Source of the DNA: Lucifuga dentata
Lineage: Eukaryota > Chordata > Actinopteri > Ophidiiformes > Bythitidae
NCBI GenBank assembly: GCA_014773175.1
Contig: VXCM01002215.1
Location: forward strand, 32,345 to 96,344
Length of the DNA stretch: 64,000 bases
Reading direction: 5' to 3'
Part shown: positions 12,931 through 26,022 of the stretch, piece by piece
How positions within the stretch are numbered: position 1 is the first letter of the stretch
Layout of the letters: the number at the start of each line of letters is the position of its first letter
Program-made: the position numbers and the translations under genes
The notes under the pieces: generated by a model
The model's database searches: none
Told to the model about the DNA's origin: nothing
What the model saw: the letters and a program-made list of their open reading frames with translations, nothing else

Positions 12931-13040
12931 GGGTGTTTTCACACCTATGTGGTTTGGTCCGGTTCAGTTTGTCTCGGGTTTGTTTCTCCATTGGCATAGT
13001 TCATTTGGGTGGTATGACCACAGTGGTTACTTGGGTGGGG
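12931..13040 (+). mobile_element. hAT-like terminus fragment
   Basis: gggtgttttcacacctatgt then ggtttggtccggttcag is a typical end of fish hAT-type repeats. The matching opposite end was not found, probably because of the palindromic insertion that follows. Confidence 0.4.
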
Positions 13041-13640
13041 TACCACATCAAGACCATCCTGGGGTTAAAGTGGACTAGCCTGTTTTATACCTCGGTATAT
13101 TCTGTGCTAGTCCAGTTTATACCCCGGGGTGTTATTTAGGCTAGGCTATTTCATACCCACAATGCCAGATTATACCCCACACCCAGACACACAAAATATT
13201 CAAGGATACAGATTAAGTTTTTGATTTTATTTCACACACTGATGGCACAACCTCATCCACTACAATGCACTATTTTAATCACTTAAATGCTGTTACAAAC
13301 TAATAAAGTGCAGACTACAATGAATCTGAGCTGAATAAAATATATGATTGGCCCTGAATTTATCAGAAAGGAAACACATCATTGATGTTGATCTTCTATG
13401 TTGCAGTGACTTGTTATTTGTTAATTATGATGGAAAGAAACTCTGGACATTGAAATACAGACTAATTTATGAAAAAACATAAGCGGGTATAATTTGGACT
13501 AGTGAGGTATAGTCTGGTCTAGGCCAAAATATACCCCAGGGTATAAACCAGCCTGGGCTATGTTATACCCCGGGGTATATTTTGGCCTAGACAGACTATA
13601 CCTGGGTATAGTTTGGCAGGGACTTAATCTGGCCTGCTAC
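13040..13640. repeat. Palindromic repeat region built on taccccggggta motifs
   Basis: Two arms (about 13055-13180 and 13480-13620) carry inverted and direct copies of accccggggt and ggcctagac / gtctaggcc motifs, around a unique core. The arms pair imperfectly. This looks like a MITE with internally repeated ends; exact limits were not found. Confidence 0.5.
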
Positions 13641-13942
13641 ACCTGTTCCAATCACACTCTGGTATGGTTTCATTTGTGGTCGGAACATGATCCTCAATAC
13701 AAACTATTGATCTGTTGATTGATCTAGAACACAGATGTTGAGGCGTGGAGAGTTCATTTGAAGTAAACACCTTTGCTTAGCAAATCCAATGAATGCTGTG
13801 AAAAGGTCTCAACACATTTTACATTTAATTGCATATTAATAGCAATATCTTGCCTTTAAGTTCTTACTCTTTTCTACTCTACTTCTAGTATAGTACTGGT
13901 GTTCTGTCTTTTACCTCATTGTATGTGTGCTGCTGCAATTTC

Positions 13943-13976
13943 ACCTTGGGGATTAATAAAATACTACTGTACTCAA
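13943..13976 (+). mobile_element. Retroposon 3' tail
   Basis: The sequence caccttggggattaataaaa, followed by tactactgtac, resembles tails of fish LINE/SINE retroposons. Only the tail can be recognised. Confidence 0.4.
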
Positions 13977-14339
13977 CACGTCTGCGGATGAACACGTTGA
14001 AGGTTAGCGTGCTGTATGTGCTCAGTATGTGCTCCGTTCTCCTGTTCAGCCGTCTGAACTCAGCACATCTTCCTCACATCACGTAAAGCAACATGTGGCT
14101 TTCTACAACATTCTGCTGCCAAAGATGACGATGATACAACCAGGAAAGTACTTCAGTTTTCTCCTTGCTGCACGTTATTTACCTTTTCTTTTTCCCACCC
14201 AGACTGTTTTGACCAATGAGAGGACAGCATGTTCTCACGTTGTTCTTGCACCTATAGTTTGGTTCAACTGGGTTTTTCCTGTGAGAAACCAAAGAAAACC
14301 AAGTGCTAAATGCCACATTTAACAGTTCAGTCTCTGACT

Positions 14340-16850
14340 CGGATCAGAGAAAACAGACTTGATATTAGCTGCGGTTACATGGACAAATATTTCTTCAAAC
14401 TGATTGAAATCATTCTGATTAGAGATTCCACCTTAACTGTTTCCATGCTAAATAAATATCAGATCGCTAAATAAAGCGATCCTATAAGATGTGCATTTAC
14501 ATGCCCCAAAGCATTTCATCAGAATAGAACTTTTTTGACATGCGCAAAGTGGCTCCGCCTGCTGTGAAGCATCTAATCTGCAGGAAATACAGGAGACGAA
14601 GAAGAAGGTATTTTTCCTAACACTGTTGATAAAAATTCACTCATTCATTCATTCGCTCATTCTGCCTGTTAATACAGTTTTAAAGATGGACCCACATCGT
14701 ATCCTGGGAACAGTATTTGCATTTCTGCTGTTCTAATTAAGCAGCATCTCAACGTCAGTTAATGTTACCCCACATAGCAAACTTGCAGAAAGAATATATT
14801 TATCCCAACCAGAGAGAAACTATCAGATTAAGTGTTTGCATGGTTATTAGGCGCTAATATTTTCCATTTGAACAAATTATGAAAGGTTTAAACCACCTTT
14901 CTCAACTAAAAATTCCTTCCAATCGGCTCAGATTGGGCCAGTCTCTTCAGACTGAGGCGGGTACATGAGACGTTTTTATTCTGATTATTAGCGGAATATT
15001 AGGGTCCATGTAAACGCAGCTGTTATTGACTCCCAAAGTTATTTACTATTCATAGATGTAAAGACTATCCACATGGGGCTGATGGTTGTGGAGTTATTCT
15101 TGATTTAGTTAGGAAATATAAGCTTAGGTGAGGATATCTTTAAAAACCCTACGGCTTAATTAGCAAATACACTTTATAATTCACTCTGTTACTGTTGATT
15201 CCAACAGTGGCTGAATTCAAGCCTTTGGACTCAATTAATAAACTACAAACATTTCAGGTCTGCCTTCCAAGCTAAAGGAGTTTTTGATATTGAAAAGATA
15301 AGTTTTGAGTGAAGTTTCACTTTGACGCCTTCCTTTGATTCAGCTGAACGTTTGCAATTAGTTTCTGATTATTTTCTTTATTCTTCCCTCGTCTCTCCTC
15401 TCCCCCTTTCCTGTCTCCACCTTGTGAAGTGTTGGACTGCACCTCTAACTGATTTATTGACCCTCTGAAAGTCTGACTTCATCAAATCCTTGATATCGCT
15501 AGTCATATATACTGTCTTTGATGAGAACCACCGAAGTCGATGTGCGGATTTAATAGCAGCATTAATCTGCCTGTTTAATGGTGTTGTTGAGTGGAAGGTG
15601 GTCACCGCAAGACGTAGCACTAAAAGATGAGTTATGGGCCCAGCTGTCGAACGATGAAAGGGCAAAATGCAAAACAGTGGAGATGTGGAGGAGACTGGTG
15701 GGAATAAACAAGGTCTTCCTACGTACTGTACAAGAGACAGGGAGGAAGCGGAGGAGCTAGTTAGTGAACGCCATGTAAAATAAAAGCTTTTCAAACAGTG
15801 TTAGCAAAGTTTTTAATAACCCCATAAGTCATTTCTTTTGTCATCAGTTTTGGTGTGTGTTGTTAAACAGCTGAAGAGTTGAGACATTTTTTTTTCCTCT
15901 TTGTGTGATTTGTGTTTTTCCAAATTTGTTAACAATACATGATAATTGATTCTCGTGTGACTTTTTCGTTGCCGTAGACAGTCATTATTTTTCCATTTCT
16001 TCAAAACCCAATTGAGATAACGAATCTGGAAAAACAGTGTTTAATGAGACATCACACACAGTTTTCAGGTGTTTTCCAAAGCAGATAACGTTGTATTATG
16101 CTATTTTTTTGTAATGAGGCCCTGTGAGGATGAGTTATGAATAAGGTGGCACCGATATATCGGCGTTCTGATGTGGTGAACACTCATTACCTGTTTGTGC
16201 TGTAAACCTTTCTTTTCTTTCTATTGGCTAGTTTTCAAACTGCAAATTCCCTGTTTCAATCTCCTACGACCAATGACGGGTTTTCTACATTGAGCTTTGA
16301 AAATACAGGAGATTTTCTGGGACACNCCCAACCTGACCCAACCCAATCTTATTCTCTCATTGAAGCTTTGCTAGCATGACGGTATCATGTTTGTTTATTG
16401 CTCCCACGAGAAACTGTTTCAGTCATCTTTGGTTCCACTTGGCTTCAGGTCTCCAGGCAAGCGCGCCCCACTTGTAATACCTCCATGCCCCACCAGGGGG
16501 GCGCATCACATAATAACTGAAACACCTTGATTGAGCCAATTAGGATTCTGTGTAGCTGTCAAAATACAGAGATTTATGGGAGAAATTACCAAACAGGAGC
16601 ACAGCGGGACAGGCGGTGAAAATACGGGAGAAACCTGGGAAAACAGCAGCTTTGACTGGTACGGTTTTCTACCTTCAGCGACTTGCAGCTGAAAGTTGAC
16701 AGGAAGAGGATGACGAGTTGTCCGGGTCAGGCTGTGGTGACGGTTTGTTCACGGCCCAGATTAAATTGTATGTTGGTCCGAGTCTGGCCTGGAGCCGCCT
16801 GTTGAATCCTGTCTGTCAAACCGTTGAAAGCAGGAAGGGAGGAAGAATTG
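14340..16850. other. Unassigned intronic sequence, 14340-16850
   Basis: Mostly featureless. Overlapping frames on both strands at 15378-15794 have no recognisable domain. 16260-16640 repeats an aaatac(a/g)ggaga motif and may be an unrecognised repeat. An N lies at 16326. Confidence 0.35.
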
Positions 16851-16852
16851 GA

Positions 16853-16908
<56 letters not shown>

Positions 16909-16995
16909 ACTATTCATAAGAAAGAAAGAAATGAAGAGAGAAAGAAAGGAAGCTGAGAAAAAGGAATGAAGGACAAAAGAAAGTAAAGAAGAAAA
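16853..16995. repeat. (GAAA)n tetranucleotide array with purine-rich flank
   Basis: A nearly pure array to 16909, then a degenerate A/G-rich tract that continues to about 17045. The Lys/Glu-rich frame on the + strand is a by-product. Confidence 0.95.
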
Positions 16996-17467
16996 TAAAA
17001 CAAGGAAGGAAGGACTAAGGAAAGAAAAAATGAACCAGAGGAAGGAAGTGATATTTTATGAGCTTTCCTCATTTTGAACACAGAATCGGAATCTGCAAAT
17101 TAACTCGTAACTAAAACCACAAAATACATGCAGGGGAGGAAAAAGTTCTGCATCAATCGTATGGTGAGAGATTTTGGGGAGAGTTTTTGTTTCCCACAGT
17201 GTTCTCAGACGAGTTTCTACCCCAGAGTTGATATAAATCTGGAATATTTTGACTTGTTCTCGTGACATGAATGCAGTCTAGAAACCCTGAAGCGGATGGC
17301 GGTTGAACTTGTCGTAAAGTGTGCTGGAGGCCGGAGGAGGTCAGGAGGGCTGCAATGGCGTGATAGCGTGACAGGAGCGTACAGAGCTGCGTGCTGCATG
17401 TAATTCTCTCAAGATGGATATTAAAGGCGCTGCTGTGCTGAGGCCTTCCCTCCGCTCTGTCCCTGCA

Positions 17468-17590
17468 CTCCCGCTCCCTCGCTTTCTTTCTCTCCTTCTC
17501 CCTTTCCCTCTCTTTCTCCTTCCCTCCANCTCCCGCTCCCTCGCTTTCTTTCTCTCCTTCTCCCTTTCCCTCTCTTTCTCCTTCCCTCCA
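17468..17590. repeat. Duplicated assembly joint (N at 17529)
   Basis: Identical 61-bp CT-rich copies on both sides of one N. Confidence 0.8.
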
Positions 17591-17682
17591 TGTCTCTGCT
17601 AATGATCTGCTCCGCCTGTCGCTGCCTGGCTGACTGATGCCCACTGACAGCACCACTCATGCGGAAAGGCTGCCCCCCCCAN

Positions 17683-17683
<1 letters not shown>

Positions 17684-17718
<35 letters not shown>
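17684..17718. repeat. (CA)n microsatellite next to poly-C/N gap
   Basis: ccccccccc, a, N (17682), then (CA)n. The gap is probably caused by the simple sequence. Confidence 0.93.
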
Positions 17719-17725
<7 letters not shown>

Positions 17726-18227
17726 ACTCCTACACATCCGAGAGCTATGCATTTACCATGCATGTGTGACACACATGCTCCAAAGCACGCCAACTTGCAT
17801 AACCGCTCATGGTAAAGCGCCGTATAGATCTACATTAACAAATCACGCCCATTTATTCAGTCACATGTCAACAGCCGTATATGTAAAGCAGATGACAAAC
17901 ACACATATAGCCCACACTGTGTGAGTGTGTGTGTGAGACAAATTTCCACAGATAGCATTCGCTGTGTAGTGTCTTTACGGAGCAGCTGACTTTCCATCCA
18001 TACATTTTTATGCTAACGATGATGTGTTGAATTCGATTGGATAAATTGAATAGTTTGCTGTATGGCAAAAAAAATTTTTTTTGCTTGCTTGAGGCAAAAA
18101 ACTTTTTTGTTGATAAAGAAATACTGTAATAAATAGAGAAGGGATCTGCCATATACAGTATAAATAATGTCATATGTAAATATATAAATAATGATGCGGT
18201 TTTGACAGGACAAACTCCTTATTTTCA

Positions 18228-18291
<64 letters not shown>

Positions 18292-18292
18292 A
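18228..18292. repeat. (TCTA)n tetranucleotide array
   Basis: About 16 uninterrupted units, immediately upstream of subfamily A MITE copy 4. It is likely polymorphic. Confidence 0.95.
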
Positions 18293-18356
18293 TTCCAGAT
18301 TTCCATAGTTTTGTTTTCATTCAGGCATCTATTATGTAACTTCTGCAATTCTTTAA

Positions 18357-18931
18357 AGGACCATACCACCCATTTTGCATGTTTGAGCCTAATATATTCA
18401 ATTTTCATTCTACATTACTGACAATCATTTCCCAAAGCATACTACTGGAACGGTGAATTAAAAATGTTTTTCCTACCTTCCAGACCTCCATTGGTTTCAG
18501 TTCATTCTGCTATTAAAATCAACTTGTTGATACTGTAAACGTTCTTGGGATAGGTAATCCATCATCACCAACAAGACGTGTATTCAGGTTTTTTTAGAAG
18601 TTATGTAATTTTAGTGTTTAAGCTCAATAAAAAGCGTGGAGTGAATGTATGCCTCCACCGGGGAATATAGTCCCAAAAGAAGACCTGCGTTTATGGAAAA
18701 ATTTAAAGGACCGTGACTTCATAAGGCTGTGTAACTATTAGCAGGAGAAACATGGATTTTTAAGGTGGGTGTATCACTTGAATATTTGATTTTGAAAGAT
18801 TAAGAGATTTAGCAAAATATCAGGAAAGCTGAAATACAGTTTTATCCTTTGGGAAATGATTGTCAGTAACATAACATGTATGAAAATTGAATATATTAGG
18901 CTCAAACATGCAAAATGGTTGGTATGGCCAT
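18357..18931 (+). mobile_element. TTAA-type MITE, subfamily A, copy 4 (reference copy)
   Basis: 575 bp, TTAA at 18353-18356 and 18932-18935. The left and right 90 or so bases are near-perfect inverted repeats. An internal TTAAAGGACC at about 18703 repeats the terminal motif, suggesting a composite origin. AATAAA lies at 18626-18631 on the + strand. Confidence 0.88.
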
Positions 18932-20459
18932 TTAATGTGGCCTTTCATGTGGAAAAAAAAAAAAAACCACACACACACAGACCCACTTCTACTTTGCAGC
19001 AGCACTGTGCACACTGAGTGAAAAACAGGTCATTTAGGTAGTGCCGCTCTGCTCTGATTGGCTGGCCTCGTACTTCCTGAGTGCATCTAACCAGGTGTGT
19101 TACATGATGACATCAGCATGTTACAGAAGTAAAGGACCAATAAAAATGAAGCTTTCAAGGTAGTTCAGGACTTTTTGGGTTCAACTTAATAGATGAATTA
19201 AAATAGGAACCTTAAGGTTTTCATATTTAATTCCACACATGCTTTATATAACACCAGAACCACGAGGATTAATCACAAAAAGCATAAATGTTCCCTTTAA
19301 TGTTCCATTATGATCTGACCTTGTAGCTTCTTCTCATCTAAAGTGTCACAAGATAAATCCAAGGGGTTGCAAAGTAATTATGGGGATGAGGAAGGAAAAA
19401 ATATCATAATTCTGCCAACCAAAATTGTTAATTTTTTTTGGTTTCCTCTAAGTTTTGCTTCACATATGGGTCCAAATCTACAAAAGCATCAATTGAAAAC
19501 ACACCTAATTCATGTTTTACTTTGCAATATTCCAAATGTTGTTTCAAATTCATTAATCCGGATGGAAATTTAAGAGATTGAGTGTCACTTCAAGCAACTA
19601 TCTTTCCAAAAAGTGCTTATATGTGATATTTTCCTCCCAGTGTTCATTATTGTACAGAATATGAGGCATAAAGACTCAGAAATAAACCGTCACCATATCA
19701 CGTTTGACCTTTATGCTGCAACTTGCTGCAGATCTAGTTTACTTTCTCCATAAAATAACTGTGAAACACTTTTCTTTCATTAGTCACTCCAGCACGAGAG
19801 TGTTCTCTTGCTCCTCATTGCTAATTGGCCCTTACTAATAATAAACATTACTAATTACTTACTAATAAACTTATTACTAATAAACTTACTAATAATAAAC
19901 ATATGGAAATCTGATCAAAACAGCTGATTGGAATTAGTTCAGCAGAAACTATTCTCAATGTGGACTTGCAGAAGGAAATAATAAACGTATCGCTGTATGA
20001 CTGACTTTAATGAAACACCAATACTGTATGTACTGTATGTGTCTAACCTGACTCTGCTCAGCCACGCCCATCTTGCCATCAGCCCTGCCAGGGGACGTTC
20101 TGGGAGGTAAGAAATTAGGTCAGTAAGCAACAGTCTGATGCAGGGCGACACCCCCGGGCNGAGCCGAGCCGTCACAGCCAGCTGGGCTTACACAAATACC
20201 CTGACACAGATTTGACTGGATTTGACTTCGTCCAGGTACAAACACCGTCTCTAGAGACGAATGTACATGTTTATTTTTTTTTAATTGTTTGTTTATTGAG
20301 TTTTACAAAAGGGGACTTTGCAAGAGTACTACAGTACTCCAACAAAAATGAGGGAAAATAAAATCATAGCACAATATGTCACCTTTAATGTTCTGTGATG
20401 GCCTAACCTGGTAGGTACCAAGGGTTGGATTGGGATCCTAATTTTTACCAGGACTTTAA

Positions 20460-21040
20460 AGGACCATACCATCCATTTTGCATGTTTGAGCCTAATATAT
20501 TCAATTTTCATACATGTAATGTTACTGACAATCATTTCTCAAAGCATACTACTGGAACAGTGAATTAAAAATGTTTTTCCTACCTTCCAGACCTCCATTG
20601 GTTTCACTTCATTCTGGTACGCTATTAAAATCAACTTGTTGATACTTGAAACGTTCTTGGATAGGTAATCCATCATCACCAACGAGATGGGATCATCACC
20701 AACAACTCAGGTTTTTTTTAGAAGTTGCGTAATTTTAGTGTTTAAGTGCAATAAAAAGCATGGAGTAAATGTATATCTCCACCAGGGAATATAGTCCCAA
20801 AAGAAGACCTGTGTTTATGGAAACATTTAAAGGACCATGACTTCATAAGGCTGCGTAACTATTAGCAGGAGAAACATGGATTGTTAAGGTGGGTATATCA
20901 CTTGAATATTTGATTTTGAAAGATTAAGAGATTTTGCAAAATATCAGGAAAGCTGAAATATGTTTTATCCTTTGGGAAATGATCGTCAGTAACGTAACAT
21001 GTATAAAAAGTGAATATATTTGGCTCAAACATGCAAAATG
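20460..21040 (+). mobile_element. TTAA-type MITE, subfamily A, copy 5, right end truncated
   Basis: The left TTAA is at 20456-20459. The homology runs to ..ctcaaacatgcaaaatg at 21040, then stops about 15 bp short of the expected terminus. It carries AATAAA at 20750-20755. Confidence 0.82.
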
Positions 21041-22363
21041 AAATGGAAATGAAAAAGTTCCGCCTCTGCTGAATGGCCAATCCGACCCTGGTACCAATTT
21101 AAGGACTGGCTTTAGGTGTCCACACGATAAATTCAACGAGTCCCAAAATAACTATGGCGATGCAGAAGAACAAATATATTTGTGCTCCAAACAAAATGAA
21201 GTTTATTTTAAAAAACTTTTCTCTCATCTTTGCTTTTTTTTATAAAACGATCTATAGTTTGACCTCATCAAACTTGTTATTTTTTCAAATAAAACCATGC
21301 GAGAAGGAAAAAGTTTGGTCGCAATTGACGGTTGTGTGGGAAGGGTCAAAAGAAGATATTCTAAAGAAAATTCAGAATTCTTTTTAGCCTTATATTTTAA
21401 AGGAAGTACTCAAATTTCAGTGGATATATATATATAGCATAACTGTAAATGAAAGAAGCATTGAGCTGTTGGAATATCTCTCTCTCACAAACACATTTCA
21501 ATTCTATTTCAATTAACAGGGTGGTTTAAACGTCGTCAGCTGCGGTCAGACTGCAGAGAACTCAATGGTGGCGTTTTTTTTTNTTTTTTTTTTTTTTTTG
21601 TTTTCTCCTGCTGGTAGCTGAAGAAAGTACGACGTGGCTCAGACGTGCGGGAGAGAAAAACTTCAGGCTTCTAATGAAGTTTCTCGTCGACTCTTTGAAA
21701 GGCTGAATGCTCAGCTGTAGCCCACCCCTCAGCTTGCAGCTTGACCCCCCCCATACACACACACATGCACAGACACTCAAACGCACACAAAACACACATT
21801 CCAGCATGCCCCATTAGCAATTCATGAGCGGCGTCTCATTAGACTTTAAGTTTTACCATAGGCCTCTGAAGTATATGGCTGGAGCAGTTATTAATATTTC
21901 ATAGCCTCCCATTGAGGAGCTAAAAACGAAGTCGACCCGCTTCCGCTACAAAGTGACTCGAGTTCCTCTTTTTTTTTTTTTTTNCTTCTTTTTTTTTACC
22001 CCCCACTTTTCCCTCTTCGTTAGACTGTCTCTCTCCTCGCCGTTCGCTCCTCGCCATCTCTTTTCTCCCCAGCTTTCTCGCTTCCTATCCTTCTCTGCCA
22101 CACAGACCTTAACTCAAACTGACTTAATTGGGCTGTCTTTGTTCTGGGAAATGTGGGCATACCTTCCCCTTCTCCATGGCTGAGGAAGAAAAGAGAGAGA
22201 GAGAGAGAGAGAAAGAGGGGTGCGGAAAGCGGGGAAAAAAGGGAATAGGAGATGGGAACTTAGGAAGGAGTGAAATGAGGAGAGGAGAAGATGGAGGAGA
22301 AACACAAGTGAACCTCAATTGCTGTCCTAATACACTCAGTGCCATGCTGCAGGGCAGGGGGAT

Positions 22364-22367
<4 letters not shown>

Positions 22368-22408
<41 letters not shown>

Positions 22409-22828
22409 GATGGGGAGGGGAGTCTCAAGAGTTCATGGGGTGTCTGTCAGACTGGCAGACAGGAGCTCTGCCCCCAAAACAAACCCATGCATGAATAAGT
22501 CAATAAAGCCATGTCTGTGAGATGTGTGTGTGTGTGTGTGTGTATGTGTGTGTATGTGTGTGAAGGGGGGAGAAGAGGAGGAGAGCATCACATGAGGATG
22601 AGGGTGACGAGGCTTCTCGTTTCCCACTGTCTGTGAGAATGAGACAGACGCCACATTCCCTGGCAATGAGAAACAGACTGAGAGAGAGAGAGAGAGAGAG
22701 AGAGAANGGGGGGGAACAACACTGGGACATTTACAGCATGTTTGTAATTTACATGCAACTTGTAGGGAGCGAAATGTGGGAACACTCTGTGCTGCTAGTT
22801 TCGTGTGTGTGTGTGTGTGTGTGTGTGA
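22368..22828. repeat. Microsatellite cluster: three (GT)n and one (GA)n
   Basis: (GT)n at 22368-22399, 22521-22561 and 22804-22828; (GA)n at 22681-22706 ending at an N. No gene was seen from about 21060 to 23000; homopolymer gaps lie at 21583 and 21984. Confidence 0.93.
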
Positions 22829-22999
22829 CATACTCAGATCCTTCATTTAAATGAAATTAGTAACTAGAAAGTCATTAAAGCTCATTTACCTCCACCTAAA
22901 TAAAGTGAGTCTTATCTTCGTATATACTGGCCTAAACAGAATCAAATCTCTAATATAAATGGCATTAATGAGTAGAGATTTCATTCATGCAGATCCGGA

Positions 23000-23300
23000 T
23001 TCTAATCCAGACCTGGATCAAAATGCACACATTGAGAGTTTATAATGGAATAAATATGTCAGATGTTTTTATTGAGGTTATTATTTTTGATAAAAATATA
23101 GAAAAATGCCCTATCTTTCAGTACTAAGAAATTAAATATCCTATTAAATATTCCTGGATCTGGATTGCTGCCAAAATTTTATATTTTTTTTTATCCAAAT
23201 GTTTTTGTTTTTTTCAAAAAATTTTTAAAAACTGTTTTCATCAAGTTTCATCAAAGAACTTTTTTGAGTCATTCCTGCTAATAAACAGACAAACGTGGGT
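23000..23300 (+). mobile_element. RTE-like retroposon 3' fragment
   Basis: The region has cagatccggattc and cctggatcaaaat blocks, a poor interior, and then tcattcctgctaataaacag, acaaacg near 23270-23295. This matches the 3' end layout I recall for fish RTE-type elements. It is AT-rich and decayed. Confidence 0.35.
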
Positions 23301-23756
23301 AAAAAATCATAGTGAGGGTAATTCACAAAACTCAGCAGCAGATTTCAGGTGTCAGTAAGACAAAATGTTCTCATGCAACCATGTTCCTTCATTCAGAAAC
23401 ATCCACTGAAAGAAGTGTTACTACAGTGTTTCGTTATTTACATGTTGGGGAAGTGATTCATAAAACACACCGTCACACATTAAGACCTGTTTCAGTCTTA
23501 ACAAAGACATTTGATAGATAATCTGACACAATCTGATCAGTGGATTTATTTAAATGCCAAATTTAGATTTGATCCCTCACAAATTCTAGTGGCACCGAGC
23601 TTCTTCCTCAACCCTCATCCGCTGTGCTCACCGTCTCTCTCTCACACACGTGACACATATACGCCACATCCATGTGTCAGGACTCCTGTTGCAGCTTTCT
23701 GTACCTCATCTCTTAAAATGCAAAGCAGAGAATTAAAGTTTTATTTGCTAATTTAA

Positions 23757-24340
23757 AGGACCATACCAGCGATTGTACATGTTTGAGCCCAATATATACA
23801 TATCCCTATACACGTTACATTACTGACAACTATTTCTCCAAATATACTACTTTAGCGAGAAATTTCAGATTGTTTTTCCTACTTTCCAGACTGCCATTGG
23901 TTTCAGTTCATTCCAGTTTAATAGCATTCCGCTATCAAAATCAACTTGTAGAGACTTGAAACGTGCTTGAGATACATAATCAATCACAGCAAACAACATG
24001 TCTATTAGGCTTTTTTGTCTAAATAACTTTATTGAACCAATCCAACATGGAGCTGCATGAAAGACGATGTATGTCTCCGCCAGGAAATATAGTTCCAGGA
24101 GAAGACAGCTTTTACTAAAAAACTAAAATGACCATGCCGTCCATGGTTGTCATGCATACCATATATACTCGTGTATAAGCTGACCCCTGATTTGATTTGT
24201 AAAATTTGGTAATAAAAACTCGGCTTATACTCGAGTATATACGGTAATTGTTAGAAGACAAAACATTCAGTTTTTAGTGTGTATCACCTGAGCGTTTGAT
24301 ATTGAAAGATTAGAGGACTTGAAAAAATAACAGGAAAACT
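23757..24340 (+). mobile_element. TTAA-type MITE, subfamily B, copy 6, broken and with a nested element
   Basis: The left TTAA is at 23753-23756. The B-type interior is readable to about 24340, after which the right inverted repeat is missing. A small palindromic element (24158-24245) is inserted in it, which shows this copy is relatively old. Confidence 0.78.
24158..24245. mobile_element. Short palindromic MITE nested in a TTAA MITE
   Basis: 88 bp with inverted ends ACCATATATACTCGTGTATA and, reverse complemented right, ACCGTATATACTCGAGTATA, followed by AGC(T/C)GA. It interrupts subfamily B copy 6. The family name was not recognised with certainty. Confidence 0.6.
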
Positions 24341-24588
24341 AAACTACACTTTTAGTTTAGTTTATTTAGTTACACATACATAAAAATGAAAAATACAAAA
24401 TTACATTTAAAAAAAGAGAAAGTGATGGAGAAACTGCAAGAAACTCTCAAGGGGCTTATCTGAGGCAGTTCTCCAGAATATGCATGTCACTATTTAATTT
24501 CTAGAACAAATCAGGAAAAGAAAATTAGTAAAAAGAAAAATAAATAATTAACTAAAATAGTAAAAGAACATTTGAAATCTTTAGAATA

Positions 24589-24721
24589 ACTCTGGCAAAA
24601 TATCAGACTCAGAAGGCAATATACATGAAAAAAAGAAATTAGAGTAAAAATCCANACTCTGGCAAAATATCAGACTCAGAAGGCAATATACATGAAAAAA
24701 AGAAATTAGAGTAAAAATCCA
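24589..24721. repeat. Duplicated assembly joint (N at 24655)
   Basis: Identical 66-bp copies on both sides of one N. Confidence 0.85.
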
Positions 24722-24967
24722 TATGAATAATGTTGTTGAGAAAGAAAAAGAAATAATTAAAAATAATAAATAAAATTGAGTCGAGATGAAGTAGAAACTC
24801 TCAAAATAGAAATCTTCAAGTAGAGTAGCAGTACTCCAAAACTCTACTTAACTTATGGTACTTCAGTAAATGTATTTGTAATTGTATTTGGTTACTTTCT
24901 ACCTCTAGTGTGTGGGTGGTACAAGAGCTTCAGGTGTTATATGCTGGAGCTCAGCAATGAACCCGTT

Positions 24968-24968
<1 letters not shown>

Positions 24969-25019
<51 letters not shown>

Positions 25020-25106
25020 CAGTGTGATAAAGCCGACACATGCTATGAAAAGAGCAATTTAATGAGACCCAATGAAGTAAGAGAAAAAGAAGCAGAGATG
25101 TGTGTG

Positions 25107-25183
<77 letters not shown>

Positions 25184-25358
25184 AAGATGGATGGATGGAA
25201 ACAATTCTGTGTCCTTGGAAACCAATGAGGCTAATTTGAATTTGAGACTGAGGATTTCTCTCTCCCTTTTCTTTCTCCTCGTATGACCTCCTCCTCGCCC
25301 TTCTCCTTCTGCATTCCCCAATCAGTTTAATCTCTCTTTCTGTTCATCCTTCCCAGAT

Positions 25359-25403
<45 letters not shown>

Positions 25404-25732
25404 CTTTCCCCCCCATCCGTCGTTCATTACCGCTTGCTCTCACCAAAGCAGATTTCTTTCCATGACGGATGGGCTCTGTGAACACTCTTCCAAAAGCCCT
25501 GTCAGATCTCATGCTCGTGCAGCAGAGCCGAGAGTCGAGCAGTTCACTCGGGGACATCCGTGGCATTATGGGTGGGGGGTNTGGGGGGGGGAAGATTTTG
25601 TTCAGAGCTCTGCTTCTCTTTTGGCGTCTTTGTCGACGCCTGGATCTTGTTGTGGTCGTCCAGGCAAGCGAGCACTTTGTGCAGCTAGCAGGAGCAGACG
25701 CTGCATGTGTGCAGCTGGCCATGGGAAAGCTG

Positions 25733-25770
<38 letters not shown>

Positions 25771-25973
25771 TGGCTCTTTCTAATGGGCTTTTCTTCAAGG
25801 TCTCCCTATTTTTCTGCCTTCACCTCATCAATTTTGCCTGCACATTATTTCAGCAGCCTCTGTGGTCCTCCAACACGCCACTGCCTCGCAGGCGTCTTTA
25901 CAAGTCCTCCTCTTTCAACATCTCCACTAAAATCCCCCCTCCAGCCTTGTTGCACTTTGTCCTGGCCTCACTT

Positions 25974-26014
<41 letters not shown>
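24969..26014. repeat. Dense microsatellite cluster: (CA)n, (GA)n, (CT)n
   Basis: (CA)n at 24969-25017 and 25737-25769; (GA)n at about 25107-25173; (CT)n at 25359-25397 and 25974-26014. The long + frame across 25357-26160 is built on these runs and has no domain. Confidence 0.93.

Positions 26015-26022
<8 letters not shown>

Noticed and set aside
15378..15794. 138-residue minus-strand frame with an overlapping + strand frame (15578-15760)
   Set aside because: Neither shows a known motif. Overlapping open frames occur by chance in GC-balanced stretches.
16853..16969. Lys/Glu-rich frame
   Set aside because: Translation of the (GAAA)n microsatellite.
20329..20535. Recurring peptide frames such as MIVSNITCMKIEYIRLKHAKW at many places (for example 671-883, 37042-37248, 37630-37821)
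   Set aside because: They are translations of the terminal inverted repeat of the TTAA MITE. The recurrence is DNA repeat structure, not a protein family.
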